Positions 10,324-20,370 are shown, counted from the stretch's first letter. The stretch is DNA of 64,000 nt from Bradyrhizobium sp. SRS-191 (GCF_024586915.1 NZ_JANBVS010000001.1:558001-622000); one strand, 5' to 3'. Numbers and translations are program-made. Notes: generated by a model not told the origin, from the letters alone.

Positions 10324-11115
10324 TCACGTCCGGTAGGCCGGCTCCTCCGCATCGAGCGTCCGCTTGACCGCCTCGAGATGCAGCCGGGCCGATTCCGCAT
10401 CGCCCTCGCGCATCTGGCGGTAGGCCGCCGCGGCGATCTCGGGCGCGACCGGCACCACCTTGCGCCCGGTCGACAGCGCCAGGCACTGCACCTCGCAGGC
10501 GCGCTCCAGGTAATACAGATCGTCCCACGCCTCGGCGATGGTCGGCGCCAGCACCATCACGCCGTGGTGCTTCATGAAGACGATGTCGGCGTCGCCGATC
10601 GCGCCGGCGATGCGGTCGCCCTCGCGGTTGTCGAGCGCCAGGCCGTTGTAGTTTTCGTCGACGGCGGTGCGGCCGTAGAATTTCAGCGCGGTCTGGCCGG
10701 CGAAGATCAGCGGCGGTCCCTCGGTCATCGACAGCGCGGTGGCATAGGGCATGTGAGTGTGGAAGGCGACCTTGGCCCGCGGCAGCGCCTTGTGGATGCG
10801 CGCGTGGATGTAGAAGGCGGTCGCTTCGGGCTGGCCGTCACCGGTGACGACGTTGCCGTCGAAATCGCACACCAGGAGCTTCGAGGCCGTCAGCTCACGG
10901 AAGGCGTAGCCATGGGGATTGACGATGAAGAGGTCGTCATAGCCGGGCACCAGCGCCGAGAAGTGATTGCAGATGCCTTCTTCCAGCCCGTGCCGCGCCG
11001 CCATCCGGAAGCAGGCGGCGAGATCGACCCGCGCCTGCCAGACCGCGTCGGTATCGAGCTTCGGCTGGTTCGCTCCCGGCTTCGACGAGCTGGCGGGCGT
11101 GAAGGAATGGGCCAT
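10324..11115 (-). CDS. Class II aldolase/adducin-family protein
   Basis: 263-residue zinc-dependent aldolase or epimerase fold. The metal-binding histidines are visible in FHTHMPYATALS (HxH) and in MKHHGVMVL; the loop GICNHFSALVPG and the EATAFYIHARIHK acidic residue complete the family pattern. Members act on fuculose-phosphate, ribulose-phosphate or uncharacterised hydroxy-acids; this subgroup (with NPHGYAFRELTASKLLVCDFDG) has no established substrate known to me. I chose the ATG at 11115, preceded by GAGGA at a good distance, over an in-frame ATG 63 bases upstream without one. It is the first of the accessory genes separating ftsB from eno. Confidence 0.9.
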   Translation of the reverse strand: MAHSFTPASSSKPGANQPKLDTDAVWQARVDLAACFRMAARHGLEEGICNHFSALVPGYDDLFIVNPHGYAFRELTASKLLVCDFDGNVVTGDGQPEATAFYIHARIHKALPRAKVAFHTHMPYATALSMTEGPPLIFAGQTALKFYGRTAVDENYNGLALDNREGDRIAGAIGDADIVFMKHHGVMVLAPTIAEAWDDLYYLERACEVQCLALSTGRKVVPVAPEIAAAAYRQMREGDAESARLHLEAVKRTLDAEEPAYRT

Positions 11116-11272
11116 GGCGTGTCCTCGGATCGCGCTTCGTTGCGCAGGTGACCGACGCCTTGAAAACGGATCGGGCAAGGCGCGTCAACAAGGCGCGTCG
11201 ACGCCCTGCCCTGATCATAGCCGCCATGCGCAAGGCGACCGCGCCCGCGGTCGCCTTGGAAGGCCGGCGCCG

Positions 11273-11830
11273 TCAGCCGTTCTGCTTGGCCACGAAGGCG
11301 GCGAACGCGTCGAGATATTGCTGCAGCACCGTCTTCAGCGAGTCCTTGGTCAGCTCGCCATTGCCGTCGAAGGCGTCGCCGACGCCGTTCAGGTAGATCT
11401 CCGGCTGGCCCATGATCGGACCCGAGATGCCCGGCATGATGTTCTGCAGATGCTTCGCGGCCGCGACGCCGCCGAGCGGCCCCGGCGAGTTGGAGATCAG
11501 GCCGACCGGCTTGCCGAGGAACGAGCTCTGGCCATAGGGCCGCGAGGCGATGTCGATCGCGTTCTTCAGTACGCCGGGGATCGAGCGGTTGTATTCCGGC
11601 GTCAGGATCAGCACCCCGTTCGAGGCCTTCAGCTTGTCGCGCAACGCGAGCCACTCGGCCGGCGGATTGGCTTCGACATCCTGGTTGAAGAACGACAGGC
11701 CCTCGAGCGTGACCACCTCGATCTTGAGGCTGGCCGGCGCCAGCTTGGCCATCGCCTTGGCGATCTTGAGCGTGAAGCTCTCCTTGCGGAGACTGCCGAC
11801 GAGGGCGACGATCGAATATGGGGCGGGCAT
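11273..11830 (-). CDS. NADPH-dependent FMN reductase family protein
   Basis: 185-residue flavodoxin-like oxidoreductase. The phosphate-binding loop GSLRKESFTLKIAKAM, the TPEYNRSIPGVLKNAIDIASR motif and GLISNSPGPLGG identify the FMN_red family (chromate, quinone or azo reductases). It would reduce flavin or quinone with NAD(P)H in the cytosol; the physiological substrate is not known. The ATG at 11830 has AGAAGGA seven bases upstream; an in-frame ATG 18 bases earlier has none. Neighbouring genes are unrelated by function. Confidence 0.93.
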   Translation of the reverse strand: MPAPYSIVALVGSLRKESFTLKIAKAMAKLAPASLKIEVVTLEGLSFFNQDVEANPPAEWLALRDKLKASNGVLILTPEYNRSIPGVLKNAIDIASRPYGQSSFLGKPVGLISNSPGPLGGVAAAKHLQNIMPGISGPIMGQPEIYLNGVGDAFDGNGELTKDSLKTVLQQYLDAFAAFVAKQNG

Positions 11831-11973
11831 GGAGGCATCCTTCTGCATTGAAATCGTGGGCGGACCTTAAGCGCCCCACGCAGTTTCATGCAAGTGCATG
11901 AACACCAACCGCCAGGAAACGCAATGTTTCCGAACGCGCCGCCGGCGATCAAGGGCGCCGGTCACTCCCATCT

Positions 11974-12840
11974 TCACTCAGTGTTGAAGAAGACGCCGTA
12001 GCACTCGTTGGTCACGGTCGTCGGGATCGCCTGGGCCTGCGGCGACATCGGCTTGGGCACGGCGACGACCTTCCATCGGCCGGCCTTGTTCAGCCAGAAT
12101 TTGCGGGTGGACGTCGCGATCCGGCGTTCGGAATATTTGGTGGCCGCCCACATCATGATGAACTTCGGCTTCGGCGGCGCCACCTCCTGCCAGAGACCGA
12201 GGCCGTCGGATGGCGCGTACCACAGATGCCATTCGATCTTCTGAAACTCGTGATGCGCGACGACGACCTGGACGACGGAGTTGACCTTCACCGCGTGCCA
12301 ACCGATCTCCGCGGGCGAGAGCAATTGACAGCTTGTATGCAGCGGCTCCTGAACGTGCAGCAGATCGACCTTCTGGCTCGGTGACAGCAGGCTCGGCGAG
12401 GCCGGCGTCCCCGCATTGGGATCGTTGGCGGCGGAGGCGCAGATCGGCACGTCGGACGGGCCCTGCCCGGTCCAGGGATTATGGCTGCAGGTGACGTGGC
12501 GGGACAACGTTCCGCCGGTGGTCGTCGCCGTTTCCTCGGCAAGGCCGGTTTCGCGGTCCCACGTGCCGGTGAACTTCGTCGTCTTGGTCGGCGGACAGGC
12601 CGTGGTCGAACCGGAGGTCCACCAATGCGTCGCCTCGAGCTCGTAGAGCGAGTAGCGGGGCTGCGGATAGTAGACCGCCTTGACGCCGGTGAGCGCATGG
12701 TGCGCGACGCATCCCCAGCCCTTGGTGTCGAGCCAGCAGACCAGCGGATAGCTCTCGCTCGGCCAGCATCCGGCCCGGGCCGGCGACGAGCCAGCCAGCG
12801 TCAGAATCATGATCGCGGCGGCGAGAAGGTATGCGCGCAT
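11974..12840 (-). CDS. Secreted cysteine- and tryptophan-rich protein of unknown function
   Basis: 288 residues. A clear signal peptide (about 1-23, MRAYLLAAAIMILTLAGSSPARA) with cleavage before GCWPSES. The mature part contains eight cysteines, an even number suited to four disulfides, and many tryptophans and histidines (HWWTSGS, WHLWYAPSDGLGLW). There are no membrane segments after the signal. I do not recognise a domain. A strong GGGAGGAGATC ribosome-binding site precedes the ATG at 12840. The run THWWTSG, the GTWDRETG block and the late KFWLNKAGRWKVVAVP block suggest beta-rich structure. Most likely a periplasmic or secreted protein. Confidence 0.8.
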   Translation of the reverse strand: MRAYLLAAAIMILTLAGSSPARAGCWPSESYPLVCWLDTKGWGCVAHHALTGVKAVYYPQPRYSLYELEATHWWTSGSTTACPPTKTTKFTGTWDRETGLAEETATTTGGTLSRHVTCSHNPWTGQGPSDVPICASAANDPNAGTPASPSLLSPSQKVDLLHVQEPLHTSCQLLSPAEIGWHAVKVNSVVQVVVAHHEFQKIEWHLWYAPSDGLGLWQEVAPPKPKFIMMWAATKYSERRIATSTRKFWLNKAGRWKVVAVPKPMSPQAQAIPTTVTNECYGVFFNTE

Positions 12841-12957
12841 GATCTCCTCCCAGGTCGGGATCCTGGAGGGGACGCTGCCCCCGGCAAAGCCGGGACGCCT
12901 TGATCGGCATCAACCCTTTCGCGATGCTTGGCTCAACTGCACGCGCTGCGATCGCCG

Positions 12958-14133
12958 CTAGCCGGCCCCCTGCTCACGCAGCACGCGAGCGAATTCCGCC
13001 ACCGCCTGATGCGTCAGCCAGATCGCCTGGCCGTCGACCGGCTGCGCCCAGCTCGAGAGCTTCGCGATCACGATCGAGTTGGCGGCATCGACGAACAGGT
13101 TCTGGCCGTGAATGCCCATCGCGAACATCAGCTGCGGCTGATCGTTGGTCACATACCAGCCGCTGCGATAGTGCATGTTGCGGCTGATGGCGGCAAAGTT
13201 GTCGCGCCATTGGCCGTTGCGCCAAGCCTCGACGTCGCCGTTCTGCCTGATGTCATCGAGCCAGCCTTGCGGGATGATCGCGTGCGAGCCGCGCCGGCCG
13301 CCCGACAGCACGAGCTGGCCGAGCCGGGCGACGTCGCGCAAGGTTGCGCAAAAGCCGCCGGTGCAGCGCGGCGCGCCCTTGCGATCGACGGTGATGAACG
13401 CCTCGCCGCTGGCCCCCATCGGCTGCCACAGCAAGGTGCCGACCAGGCTCGCGAAGCTGCGGCCGGTCGCGCGCTCGATCGCCCAGCCCAGGAGATCGGT
13501 GTTCGACGAGACGTAGGTGAACGCGCCGCCATGCGGCTTCGCCTGCGCGCGCATCGTCGCGAAGAAGTCGTGCAGGTTCGGCGTCGCGCCTGGTGCCACC
13601 GGCTCCCAGCCGGCGGCGTCGGCATAGGCCTGCAGGCCCACGGCGTCGAACACGATGCCGGCGCGCATGTCGGTGAGCTGACGGATCGTGGCGCCGCGAT
13701 AGGCGGTGCCTTCGACCTCCGGCACGTAGCGCGTGACCTCGGCGTCGATATCGATCTCGCCGCGCTCGGCGAGGATGCCGAGCATCAGGCCGGTGATCGA
13801 CTTGGTCGCGGACATCAGGATGTGCGGCGTGTCGCGGTCGGTGCCGCCGTCGTAGGTCTCGAACACGATGCGGCCGTCATGCAGGATCAGCAGCCCGTCG
13901 GTGGCCGTGGCCTTCAGGAAGCCTTCGAGATCGAGCGTGCCGCCTTTCGGCAGCTTGAGGCGGAAATCCTCGAAGGAAACAGGGCTCGCCGGCAGCGGCC
14001 AGGCACTGCCCGGCGCGCTCGCGATATCCGCGACCGGCAAGATCGAGCGGATGTTGTGAAACGCCCAACGGCTGAACGGCGCGGTGCGCCAGTTGGAGAG
14101 ATCAGCGGTGGAGGGAGATGGTTCTGACGACAT
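12958..14133 (-). CDS. Serine hydrolase, class C beta-lactamase / esterase fold
   Basis: 391 residues from the preferred start. The nucleophile motif SxxK is MSATKSITG and the second motif is YVSSN (YxN type), both in the usual places; GQAIWLTHQ near the end may stand in for the KTG-like third motif, which I could not find cleanly. Such proteins are esterases, D-aminopeptidases or related hydrolases more often than antibiotic-resistance enzymes. No signal peptide is evident, so it is probably cytosolic. Start: the ATG at 14133 has CAGGG upstream; the in-frame ATG at 14166 (MSDASQSAG) lacks one but is possible. Confidence 0.88.
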   Translation of the reverse strand: MSSEPSPSTADLSNWRTAPFSRWAFHNIRSILPVADIASAPGSAWPLPASPVSFEDFRLKLPKGGTLDLEGFLKATATDGLLILHDGRIVFETYDGGTDRDTPHILMSATKSITGLMLGILAERGEIDIDAEVTRYVPEVEGTAYRGATIRQLTDMRAGIVFDAVGLQAYADAAGWEPVAPGATPNLHDFFATMRAQAKPHGGAFTYVSSNTDLLGWAIERATGRSFASLVGTLLWQPMGASGEAFITVDRKGAPRCTGGFCATLRDVARLGQLVLSGGRRGSHAIIPQGWLDDIRQNGDVEAWRNGQWRDNFAAISRNMHYRSGWYVTNDQPQLMFAMGIHGQNLFVDAANSIVIAKLSSWAQPVDGQAIWLTHQAVAEFARVLREQGAG

Positions 14134-14261
14134 GCGAGACCCTGCGGACTGCGAAGCGTCCGACATAGGCGTTCACGACGGCTACGGAAAGCCCGAGATT
14201 CGCATATGCAAAAAAGAACAGGCCGCCCGGAGGCGGCCTGTTGCATGATCGCTCTCGCTGA

Positions 14262-15260
14262 TCAGAGCACCGGATTCCACGGCGCCGGGATCAGCCGGTA
14301 CTTGGCGCCGTCCTTCTCGACATAGCCGACCGAGGGGAACGAGAAGTGGAAGCCGATCACCTTGGCCTTCTCGGTTGCGGCCATGTCGTAGAACTTGTGC
14401 CGCGTCTCCTGGGCCTGCGCCGCGTCGGTGTCGAACATCACGTGCCAATCCGGATTGCGCAGGAACAGCTCGGGGATGTTGGTGACGTCCGACTGGATCA
14501 ACACCTTGGCGTTGCCCGAGGCGACCGCGAACGAGGTATGGCCGGGGGTGTGGCCGGGGGTCGAGAGCGCGGTGATGCCGGACGCGACCTCCTTGTCCCA
14601 CTCGTACTGCGTGACCTTGTTTTCCAGGCCGCCGAACACCTTCTTGAAGTTGGCGAAGTTGCCCTTCATCAGCTCGGACTGCGCCTTGGCGGCGTTCTCG
14701 TCGCTATTCCAGAACGCCCACTCCACCGACGGCACCTTGATCTCGGCATTCGGAAACGCCAGCGAGCCGTCGGCCAGCTTGAGGCCGTTGATGTGGTCGC
14801 CATGCATGTGGGAGAGCACGACGACGTCGATGCTCTTGGGATCGACGCCCGCAGCCGCGAGGTTCTGCAAGGTGCGGCCGACCGCCCCCTTGCTGGCCTC
14901 GAAAGCGCCGACGCCGTTGCCGGTGTCGATCAGGACCAGCTTGGAGCCGGTGTTGATCAGCTGCGGATTGAACGGGATCGTGATCATGCCCTTCGGCATG
15001 TAGGAGCCCTCCGCCGCCGCGAGCGCCTCGTCCTTCGCGGTGTTGACCACGAACTTGTCGGGCATCGGGAAGGTGCGCGCGCCGTCGTTGATCGAGGTGC
15101 ACTCGTAGTCGCCGACCTTGTAGCGGTAGAATCCGGGCGCCTGGGCGCCGGCGGGCGCCACGGCCGCGCGGGCGCCGCTGCCGGCGAGCGGCGACAGGGC
15201 GCTGGCAGCGCCGGCCACGGCCGCACCGGCCAGGAATCGACGGCGATCCAATTGGGTCAT
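14262..15260 (-). CDS. Tat-exported metallo-beta-lactamase-fold hydrolase
   Basis: 332 residues. The N-terminus MTQLDRRRFLAGAAVAGAASAL is a twin-arginine signal (RRRFL) followed by a hydrophobic stretch, so a folded, metal-loaded enzyme is exported to the periplasm. The zinc motif HxHxDH is SHMHGDHING, with later ligand GHTPGHTSF and a final GFHFSFPSVGYV histidine. The family includes quorum-quenching lactonases, arylsulfatase-like and methyl-parathion hydrolases; substrate unknown. Start at 15260 has GAGGAGA upstream, and a longer in-frame start at 15311 would bury the Tat motif. Confidence 0.92.
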   Translation of the reverse strand: MTQLDRRRFLAGAAVAGAASALSPLAGSGARAAVAPAGAQAPGFYRYKVGDYECTSINDGARTFPMPDKFVVNTAKDEALAAAEGSYMPKGMITIPFNPQLINTGSKLVLIDTGNGVGAFEASKGAVGRTLQNLAAAGVDPKSIDVVVLSHMHGDHINGLKLADGSLAFPNAEIKVPSVEWAFWNSDENAAKAQSELMKGNFANFKKVFGGLENKVTQYEWDKEVASGITALSTPGHTPGHTSFAVASGNAKVLIQSDVTNIPELFLRNPDWHVMFDTDAAQAQETRHKFYDMAATEKAKVIGFHFSFPSVGYVEKDGAKYRLIPAPWNPVL

Positions 15261-15388
15261 GATAAAATCTCTCCTCAGAGCTTCACGCGGCAGACACCGC
15301 CCCCGAACCAAAACGGCGCGGATTGTCGTCGGCCGCAGGCCAAACGCAAGCCTGTCCGCAACGTCCGGGGAGCGGCGTTAGGTCACTT

Positions 15389-16522
15389 CTATTTGTGCGG
15401 GGCGATAAGGAATTTTTCGCCAGTCGCCCGTTTGGCGTACGCCGCGAGGTTGGCCGGATCGAGCGCCTCGGTCAGCGAGACCGACTTGGTATAGTGGCTG
15501 GCAAAGGTGGTCTTGAGCTCGTCGACGACCCGCTGGCGCAGCCGCTCGGAATCCGCCTTGCCGATCTTCATCAGGAACGGAAACAGCAGCCAGCCGCCGA
15601 CGCTCCAGGTCATGCCGAAGGCGCGCGTGATCTCGGTCGGTCTGACATCGAGGCTGCCGTAGATGTAGACCTGCTTGTGCACGGCCGAGCCGTAGCGGCT
15701 GTAGGGATGCTTGCCCGACTTGTTGATCGCCGCTTCCATCGCGTTGAGGATCTGGCCGGCGAGCTTGCCGCCGCCGATCGCGTCGAAGGCGATGGTCGCG
15801 CCGGTCTCGACCAGCGCCGCGGTCAGCTCCTCCATGAAGGCCGGCGAGGTCGAATCCACCACGTACTTCGCGCCGATGCCGCGCAGCAGTGCCGCCTGGT
15901 CGGCGCTGCGCACGATGTTGACCAGCGCAATGCCGTCCTTGAGGCAGATCTTGTTCAGCATCTGCCCGAGGTTGGACGCCGCCGCGGTATGCACCAGCGC
16001 TGTATGGCCCTCGCGCTTCATCGTCTCAGTCATGCCGAGCGAGGTCAGCGGATTGACGAAGCAGGATGCGCCCTCCTCCGGCGTCGTGCCGGCCGGCAGC
16101 GGCAGGCACTCGGAGACCTTCAGGCAGCGATACTGGCTGTACATCGCGCCGCCGATCGCAGCCACCGTGCGGCCCATCAGCGCCTTGGCGGCCTCCGACG
16201 ATCCGGTCTTGACCACGACACCGGCGCCCTCATTGCCGATCGGCAGCGACTCGTCGGCCCGGGCCGCCATCGCCCGCATGCCCGCTTCGGGCACGGTCGC
16301 GGTGATCACGGGACGATCCTTCGTGCCCAACGCCTTGACGGTCGAGAGGTCGGCCGCGCCGACGAGCAGGCCGAGATCCGACGGATTGATCGGCGCCGCC
16401 TCGATGCGGACCACCACCTCGTCGGGCCCCGGCTCAGGGGTCGGCACGTCGACGAGCGACAGTTCGAGCTCACCGCTGCGCTTGATCAATGTCCGCAGTT
16501 GCAGGCCGGTCTCGCCACTCAT
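15389..16522 (-). CDS. Medium-chain dehydrogenase/reductase, quinone-oxidoreductase-like
   Basis: 377-residue member of the zinc-containing alcohol dehydrogenase superfamily. It has the GroES-like N-terminal half (VVVRIEAAPINPSDLGLL, NEGAGVVV) and a Rossmann half (AAASNLGQMLNKICLKDG, FDAIGGG). The catalytic and structural zinc cysteines of true alcohol dehydrogenases are absent, which suits the zinc-free quinone reductase/enoyl reductase subgroup. An AGGGGAAG ribosome-binding site precedes the ATG. It follows eno by 36 bp on the same strand and may be co-transcribed with it. Substrate unknown. Confidence 0.88.
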   Translation of the reverse strand: MSGETGLQLRTLIKRSGELELSLVDVPTPEPGPDEVVVRIEAAPINPSDLGLLVGAADLSTVKALGTKDRPVITATVPEAGMRAMAARADESLPIGNEGAGVVVKTGSSEAAKALMGRTVAAIGGAMYSQYRCLKVSECLPLPAGTTPEEGASCFVNPLTSLGMTETMKREGHTALVHTAAASNLGQMLNKICLKDGIALVNIVRSADQAALLRGIGAKYVVDSTSPAFMEELTAALVETGATIAFDAIGGGKLAGQILNAMEAAINKSGKHPYSRYGSAVHKQVYIYGSLDVRPTEITRAFGMTWSVGGWLLFPFLMKIGKADSERLRQRVVDELKTTFASHYTKSVSLTEALDPANLAAYAKRATGEKFLIAPHK

Positions 16523-16558
16523 CTGTGCTTCCCCTGTTGTGTTGTCGTCAGCGCGCGA

Positions 16559-17899
<1,341 letters not shown>

Positions 17900-18000
17900 T
17901 CACGGGGGCGAAAAGGCCACCTGAGGCGGAAATCACGAACCGGATGACGCGGGCGCTTCGATTGGCTAAACGGGCGCCTCCGCGGCAGGTGACACGACAC

Positions 18001-18477
18001 ATGGCGAAAAAATCCAACCCATCCCTGACATCGGCCGGCCTTCAGCTGGGCCGCGAGGTCGCGCCCCCCGACAGCCCGAAGGCCGCCAGGCTCGACCGCG
18101 TTCCCAACCCGCAGAAGGACACCGATTACCTGGCCCGCTTCACCGTGCCGGAGTTCACTTCGCTGTGCCCGGTGACGGGCCAGCCGGACTTCGCCCATCT
18201 CGTGATCGATTACGCCCCCGGCCCCTGGCTGGTGGAATCCAAGTCACTCAAGCTGTACCTCGCGAGCTTCCGCAACCACGGCGCCTTCCACGAGGACTGC
18301 ACGGTCGCCATCGGCAAGCGCCTGGCTTCAGAGATCAAGCCCAAATGGCTGCGCATCGGCGGCTACTGGTACCCCCGCGGCGGCATCCCGATCGACGTGT
18401 TCTGGCAGACCGGCAAGCTGCCGAAGGGCCTGTGGGTGCCGGAGCAAGGCGTGGCGCCATATCGCGGCCGCGGCTGA
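18001..18477 (+). CDS. queF: NADPH-dependent 7-cyano-7-deazaguanine reductase (preQ0 reductase)
   Basis: Reduces the nitrile preQ0 to preQ1 in queuosine tRNA modification. 158 residues, the short single-domain (type I) form that assembles as a decamer. Catalytic Cys56 is in [10 protein letters not shown] with Asp63; the QueF signature ESKSLKLYL spans residues 79-87 and HEDC follows at 97-100. I chose the ATG at 18001 because the family begins near here; the open frame goes back to 17875 but reads as basic, unlikely residues. It is divergent from eno and convergent with the next gene; its stop codon lies inside a near-perfect palindrome. No other queuosine genes are in the window. Confidence 0.96.
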   Translation: MAKKSNPSLTSAGLQLGREVAPPDSPKAARLDRVPNPQKDTDYLARFTVPEFTSLCPVTGQPDFAHLVIDYAPGPWLVESKSLKLYLASFRNHGAFHEDCTVAIGKRLASEIKPKWLRIGGYWYPRGGIPIDVFWQTGKLPKGLWVPEQGVAPYRGRG

Positions 18478-18498
18478 GCGATCGATCGCTCGGCCGCG
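18469..18498. terminator. 30-base palindrome between convergent genes
   Basis: Arms 18469-18483 and 18484-18498 pair over 15 bases with only one T opposite G, which pairs as a wobble in RNA. The centre GAGCGATCGATCGCTC is an exact palindrome. It begins within the last codons of queF, contains its stop, and ends just before the stop of the opposing gene at 18501. No T-run follows, so it may be a bidirectional terminator or RNA-end stabiliser; this is inference. Confidence 0.6.
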
Positions 18499-18500
18499 CC

Positions 18501-19118
18501 TCAATAGGCGGCAAAGCCGTCAAATTTAGCCTTGTAGGCCGCCGGACAAAGCACCTCGAACGTATTGATGATCTCGGGCGTCCTGCAGGCGCTGCAATTG
18601 CCGACGATCTTGTCGTTGCGATGATCCTTCCAGTCGGTGCGGATCGACTTCTTGTTGCCTTCGCCATTCGACTGGGGCTCGCCGGTGCCGACCAGCGAGT
18701 AGTTGCCGAACTCCGTGTAGACAGTGTTTTTCGAGCACATCGCCCGCCGCTTGGACGGCTTGCCGTCATTGAGGTCCATGACCTGCTTGGCGCACCGCGC
18801 CACTTCCGCCGGATTGATGTCGTCAGGCGGCGGCTCGCGCAGGCACCTCTCGATCGCGTCGTCGAGCTCGATCCGGAACGAGACCTCCGCTTTGTCGCTG
18901 TCCGGATCGGAGAGGGTCAGAATGGTCGCATCACCCCGGTGCGAGCTGAGCAGGATCTTGGCTGGCGCGCTGGCGGCGGTTCGCGGACCTTCGGACTTGG
19001 CCGGCGGCTGCGCCAGCGCCTGATGGAAACTCCCCGCCACCATCGCGACAACCAGCAACCAACGCCCCGCCTGCTTCACTGCCGTTCTCCCTCTGCCCGA
19101 TGACATTAGCGAGAACAA
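18501..19118 (-). CDS. Secreted protein of unknown function
   Basis: 205 residues with a signal-like N-terminus (basic RGRTAVKQAGR, then WLLVVAMVAGSFHQALA, cleavage before QPPAK). The mature protein holds six cysteines, two as NCSACRTPEI near the end, and acidic and basic runs (LDDAIERCLREPPPDDI). No domain is recognised. The start is uncertain: ATG 19118 and ATG 19106 (MSSGRG) are both in frame and neither has a convincing ribosome-binding site. It converges on queF, their stop codons being 21 bases apart. Codon use looks like the chromosomal background, unlike the genes that follow. Confidence 0.72.
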   Translation of the reverse strand: MFSLMSSGRGRTAVKQAGRWLLVVAMVAGSFHQALAQPPAKSEGPRTAASAPAKILLSSHRGDATILTLSDPDSDKAEVSFRIELDDAIERCLREPPPDDINPAEVARCAKQVMDLNDGKPSKRRAMCSKNTVYTEFGNYSLVGTGEPQSNGEGNKKSIRTDWKDHRNDKIVGNCSACRTPEIINTFEVLCPAAYKAKFDGFAAY

Positions 19119-19283
19119 ACCATAAACGCAAGCTGATATTGCCTCCGCTAGTCGCCTCTACCGTTAGCTGCACGGGCCGAACACCTTTGCCTCGCCCGAT
19201 TGCAATCGACGTCCACGCGATCTGAAGCTGCCATACGGTGCTTGCACTCGATAGCCGAAGCGCCATTGGGTTAGCGAACTTGA

Positions 19284-19472
19284 GTGTCCAGCACTGTCAC
19301 CGTCATCCTCGAAGACCAGGTCGGGGCAGAAGTTCACCCTGTGGATGGAAGCGGCATTGCGCCTGGGCGGCAGGTCGAGTTACCGCACATCAAGTGGTGG
19401 GATTGGTCAGGGGGCAATGGAGCCGGTGCCGGAGGGCACATCCACTTCGATCCTATCAATGGGGGCTTCTAG
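19284..19472 (+). CDS. Small ORF resembling the tail of a polymorphic toxin
   Basis: 62 residues from a GTG start; the frame has a stop immediately before it, so nothing longer is possible. The sequence ends WWDWSGG, then GAGAGGHIHFDPINGGF, a Trp/Gly/His-rich ending of the kind I associate with C-terminal ends of secreted toxin domains, but this is a resemblance judged by eye. The next gene starts one base after its stop, a spacing typical of toxin-immunity pairs. It could be a remnant of a larger toxin gene, a small real protein, or chance. Confidence 0.4.
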   Translation: MSSTVTVILEDQVGAEVHPVDGSGIAPGRQVELPHIKWWDWSGGNGAGAGGHIHFDPINGGF

Positions 19473-19473
19473 G

Positions 19474-19887
19474 ATGGACTTCAGTCATCTGGGGCCGTTG
19501 GTGCCCGACACGGAAGCGAAGCAAATACGTGCACGTCTTCTGGCGCGTCTTGAGGGTTATTTCTTTTCGGACCGCTCGGACGCAATTCCAATTGCTTGCA
19601 GAATTGAGCCAACGGGCCGTGCTGATGAACTTCAAGAAAGTTGGTTCTCTGGAGCTCAAACTGTGATCGTCTATATGGAGAACTACGAAACCATGATTCG
19701 CACCCCCGCGCCGGTTGTGCTTCAGTTTCTGAAAGCTCGGGAGCCTTGGCAAGATTTTGACGTCTGCATCTTCGATGACGGGATAAGCTGGTGTGTCGCC
19801 TTGACTCACAACGATGAAGTGAAGCGGGTGAGACTGGTGGATCACGGTGACAGTACTGGACTGCCCCCCTCAAGTGAGACGCGATAA
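19474..19887 (+). CDS. Small acidic protein of unknown function, possible immunity protein
   Basis: 137 residues, soluble, no signal or membrane segment. It begins MDFSHLGPLVPDTEAKQIRARLL and has a compact hydrophobic/acidic core (TVIVYMENYETMIRTPAPVVLQFLKA, WQDFDVCIFDDGISWCVAL) of the general look of immunity proteins. The ATG at 19474 follows the stop of the 62-residue ORF by one base; AGG lies immediately before it, too close for a normal ribosome-binding site, so coupling is likely. Base composition is lower in GC than the surroundings. I do not recognise the family, and the immunity role is inferred from context only. Confidence 0.55.
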   Translation: MDFSHLGPLVPDTEAKQIRARLLARLEGYFFSDRSDAIPIACRIEPTGRADELQESWFSGAQTVIVYMENYETMIRTPAPVVLQFLKAREPWQDFDVCIFDDGISWCVALTHNDEVKRVRLVDHGDSTGLPPSSETR

Positions 19888-19998
19888 TCCCGGAATACGG
19901 TGGCAGTTTACACAATTTCGATCCGAGCGATGGGACACCCGGCGACAAGGTTAGGTGCACCTGTGTCAACGTAATCCTGCTCGCTTCCAGAGTGGCGA

Positions 19999-20292
19999 TC
20001 AATGATCATCTCTCATTTCTGCGAGAACCAGCTTCAGTCCTTCCTGCCACGATATGTAGGTCGGCAAATGTCGAAGAGTCCCGTTGCGATCTATAAATAT
20101 TGGACCATTTCCGGCGAGAGCATAACGAAATTCTCCCGTCTCCTGATGCAGCTTTGAATCATAAAAGAAGAGCCATCCTCGCTCCACATCCTTCGTTTTC
20201 TCTTCGAGAACCACCAACTCGCATTCAGCCACGTTCTCGAGCTCCGCAATTCGGCTAGATGCCAGCTTTCGCGCTTCGTCGAACGAAATCAT
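19999..20292 (-). CDS. YrhB / Imm35-family protein
   Basis: 97 residues from the ATG at 20292 (MISFDEARKLASSRIAEL). The segment GWLFFYDSK...ETGEFRYALAGNGPIFIDRNGTLRHLPT matches the YrhB/immunity protein 35 pattern: a WxFFY strand, an LAGN[GA]P[IF] turn and an [FI]D[RK]..G.[IL]..L ending. Family members are small cytosolic proteins, often found as immunity genes next to polymorphic toxins; E. coli YrhB has been described as a chaperone-like protein. No complete toxin gene is nearby, so it would be an orphan immunity gene. An in-frame TTG at 20361 is a poor alternative start. GC content is locally low. Confidence 0.72.
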   Translation of the reverse strand: MISFDEARKLASSRIAELENVAECELVVLEEKTKDVERGWLFFYDSKLHQETGEFRYALAGNGPIFIDRNGTLRHLPTYISWQEGLKLVLAEMRDDH

Positions 20293-20370
20293 CAGTCGGT
20301 TCTCATATCTCGTTTCCTGCAACTCAATTTCACGACAGCTTCTTCTTCCGATAGAGTCCAAAAAAACCCG

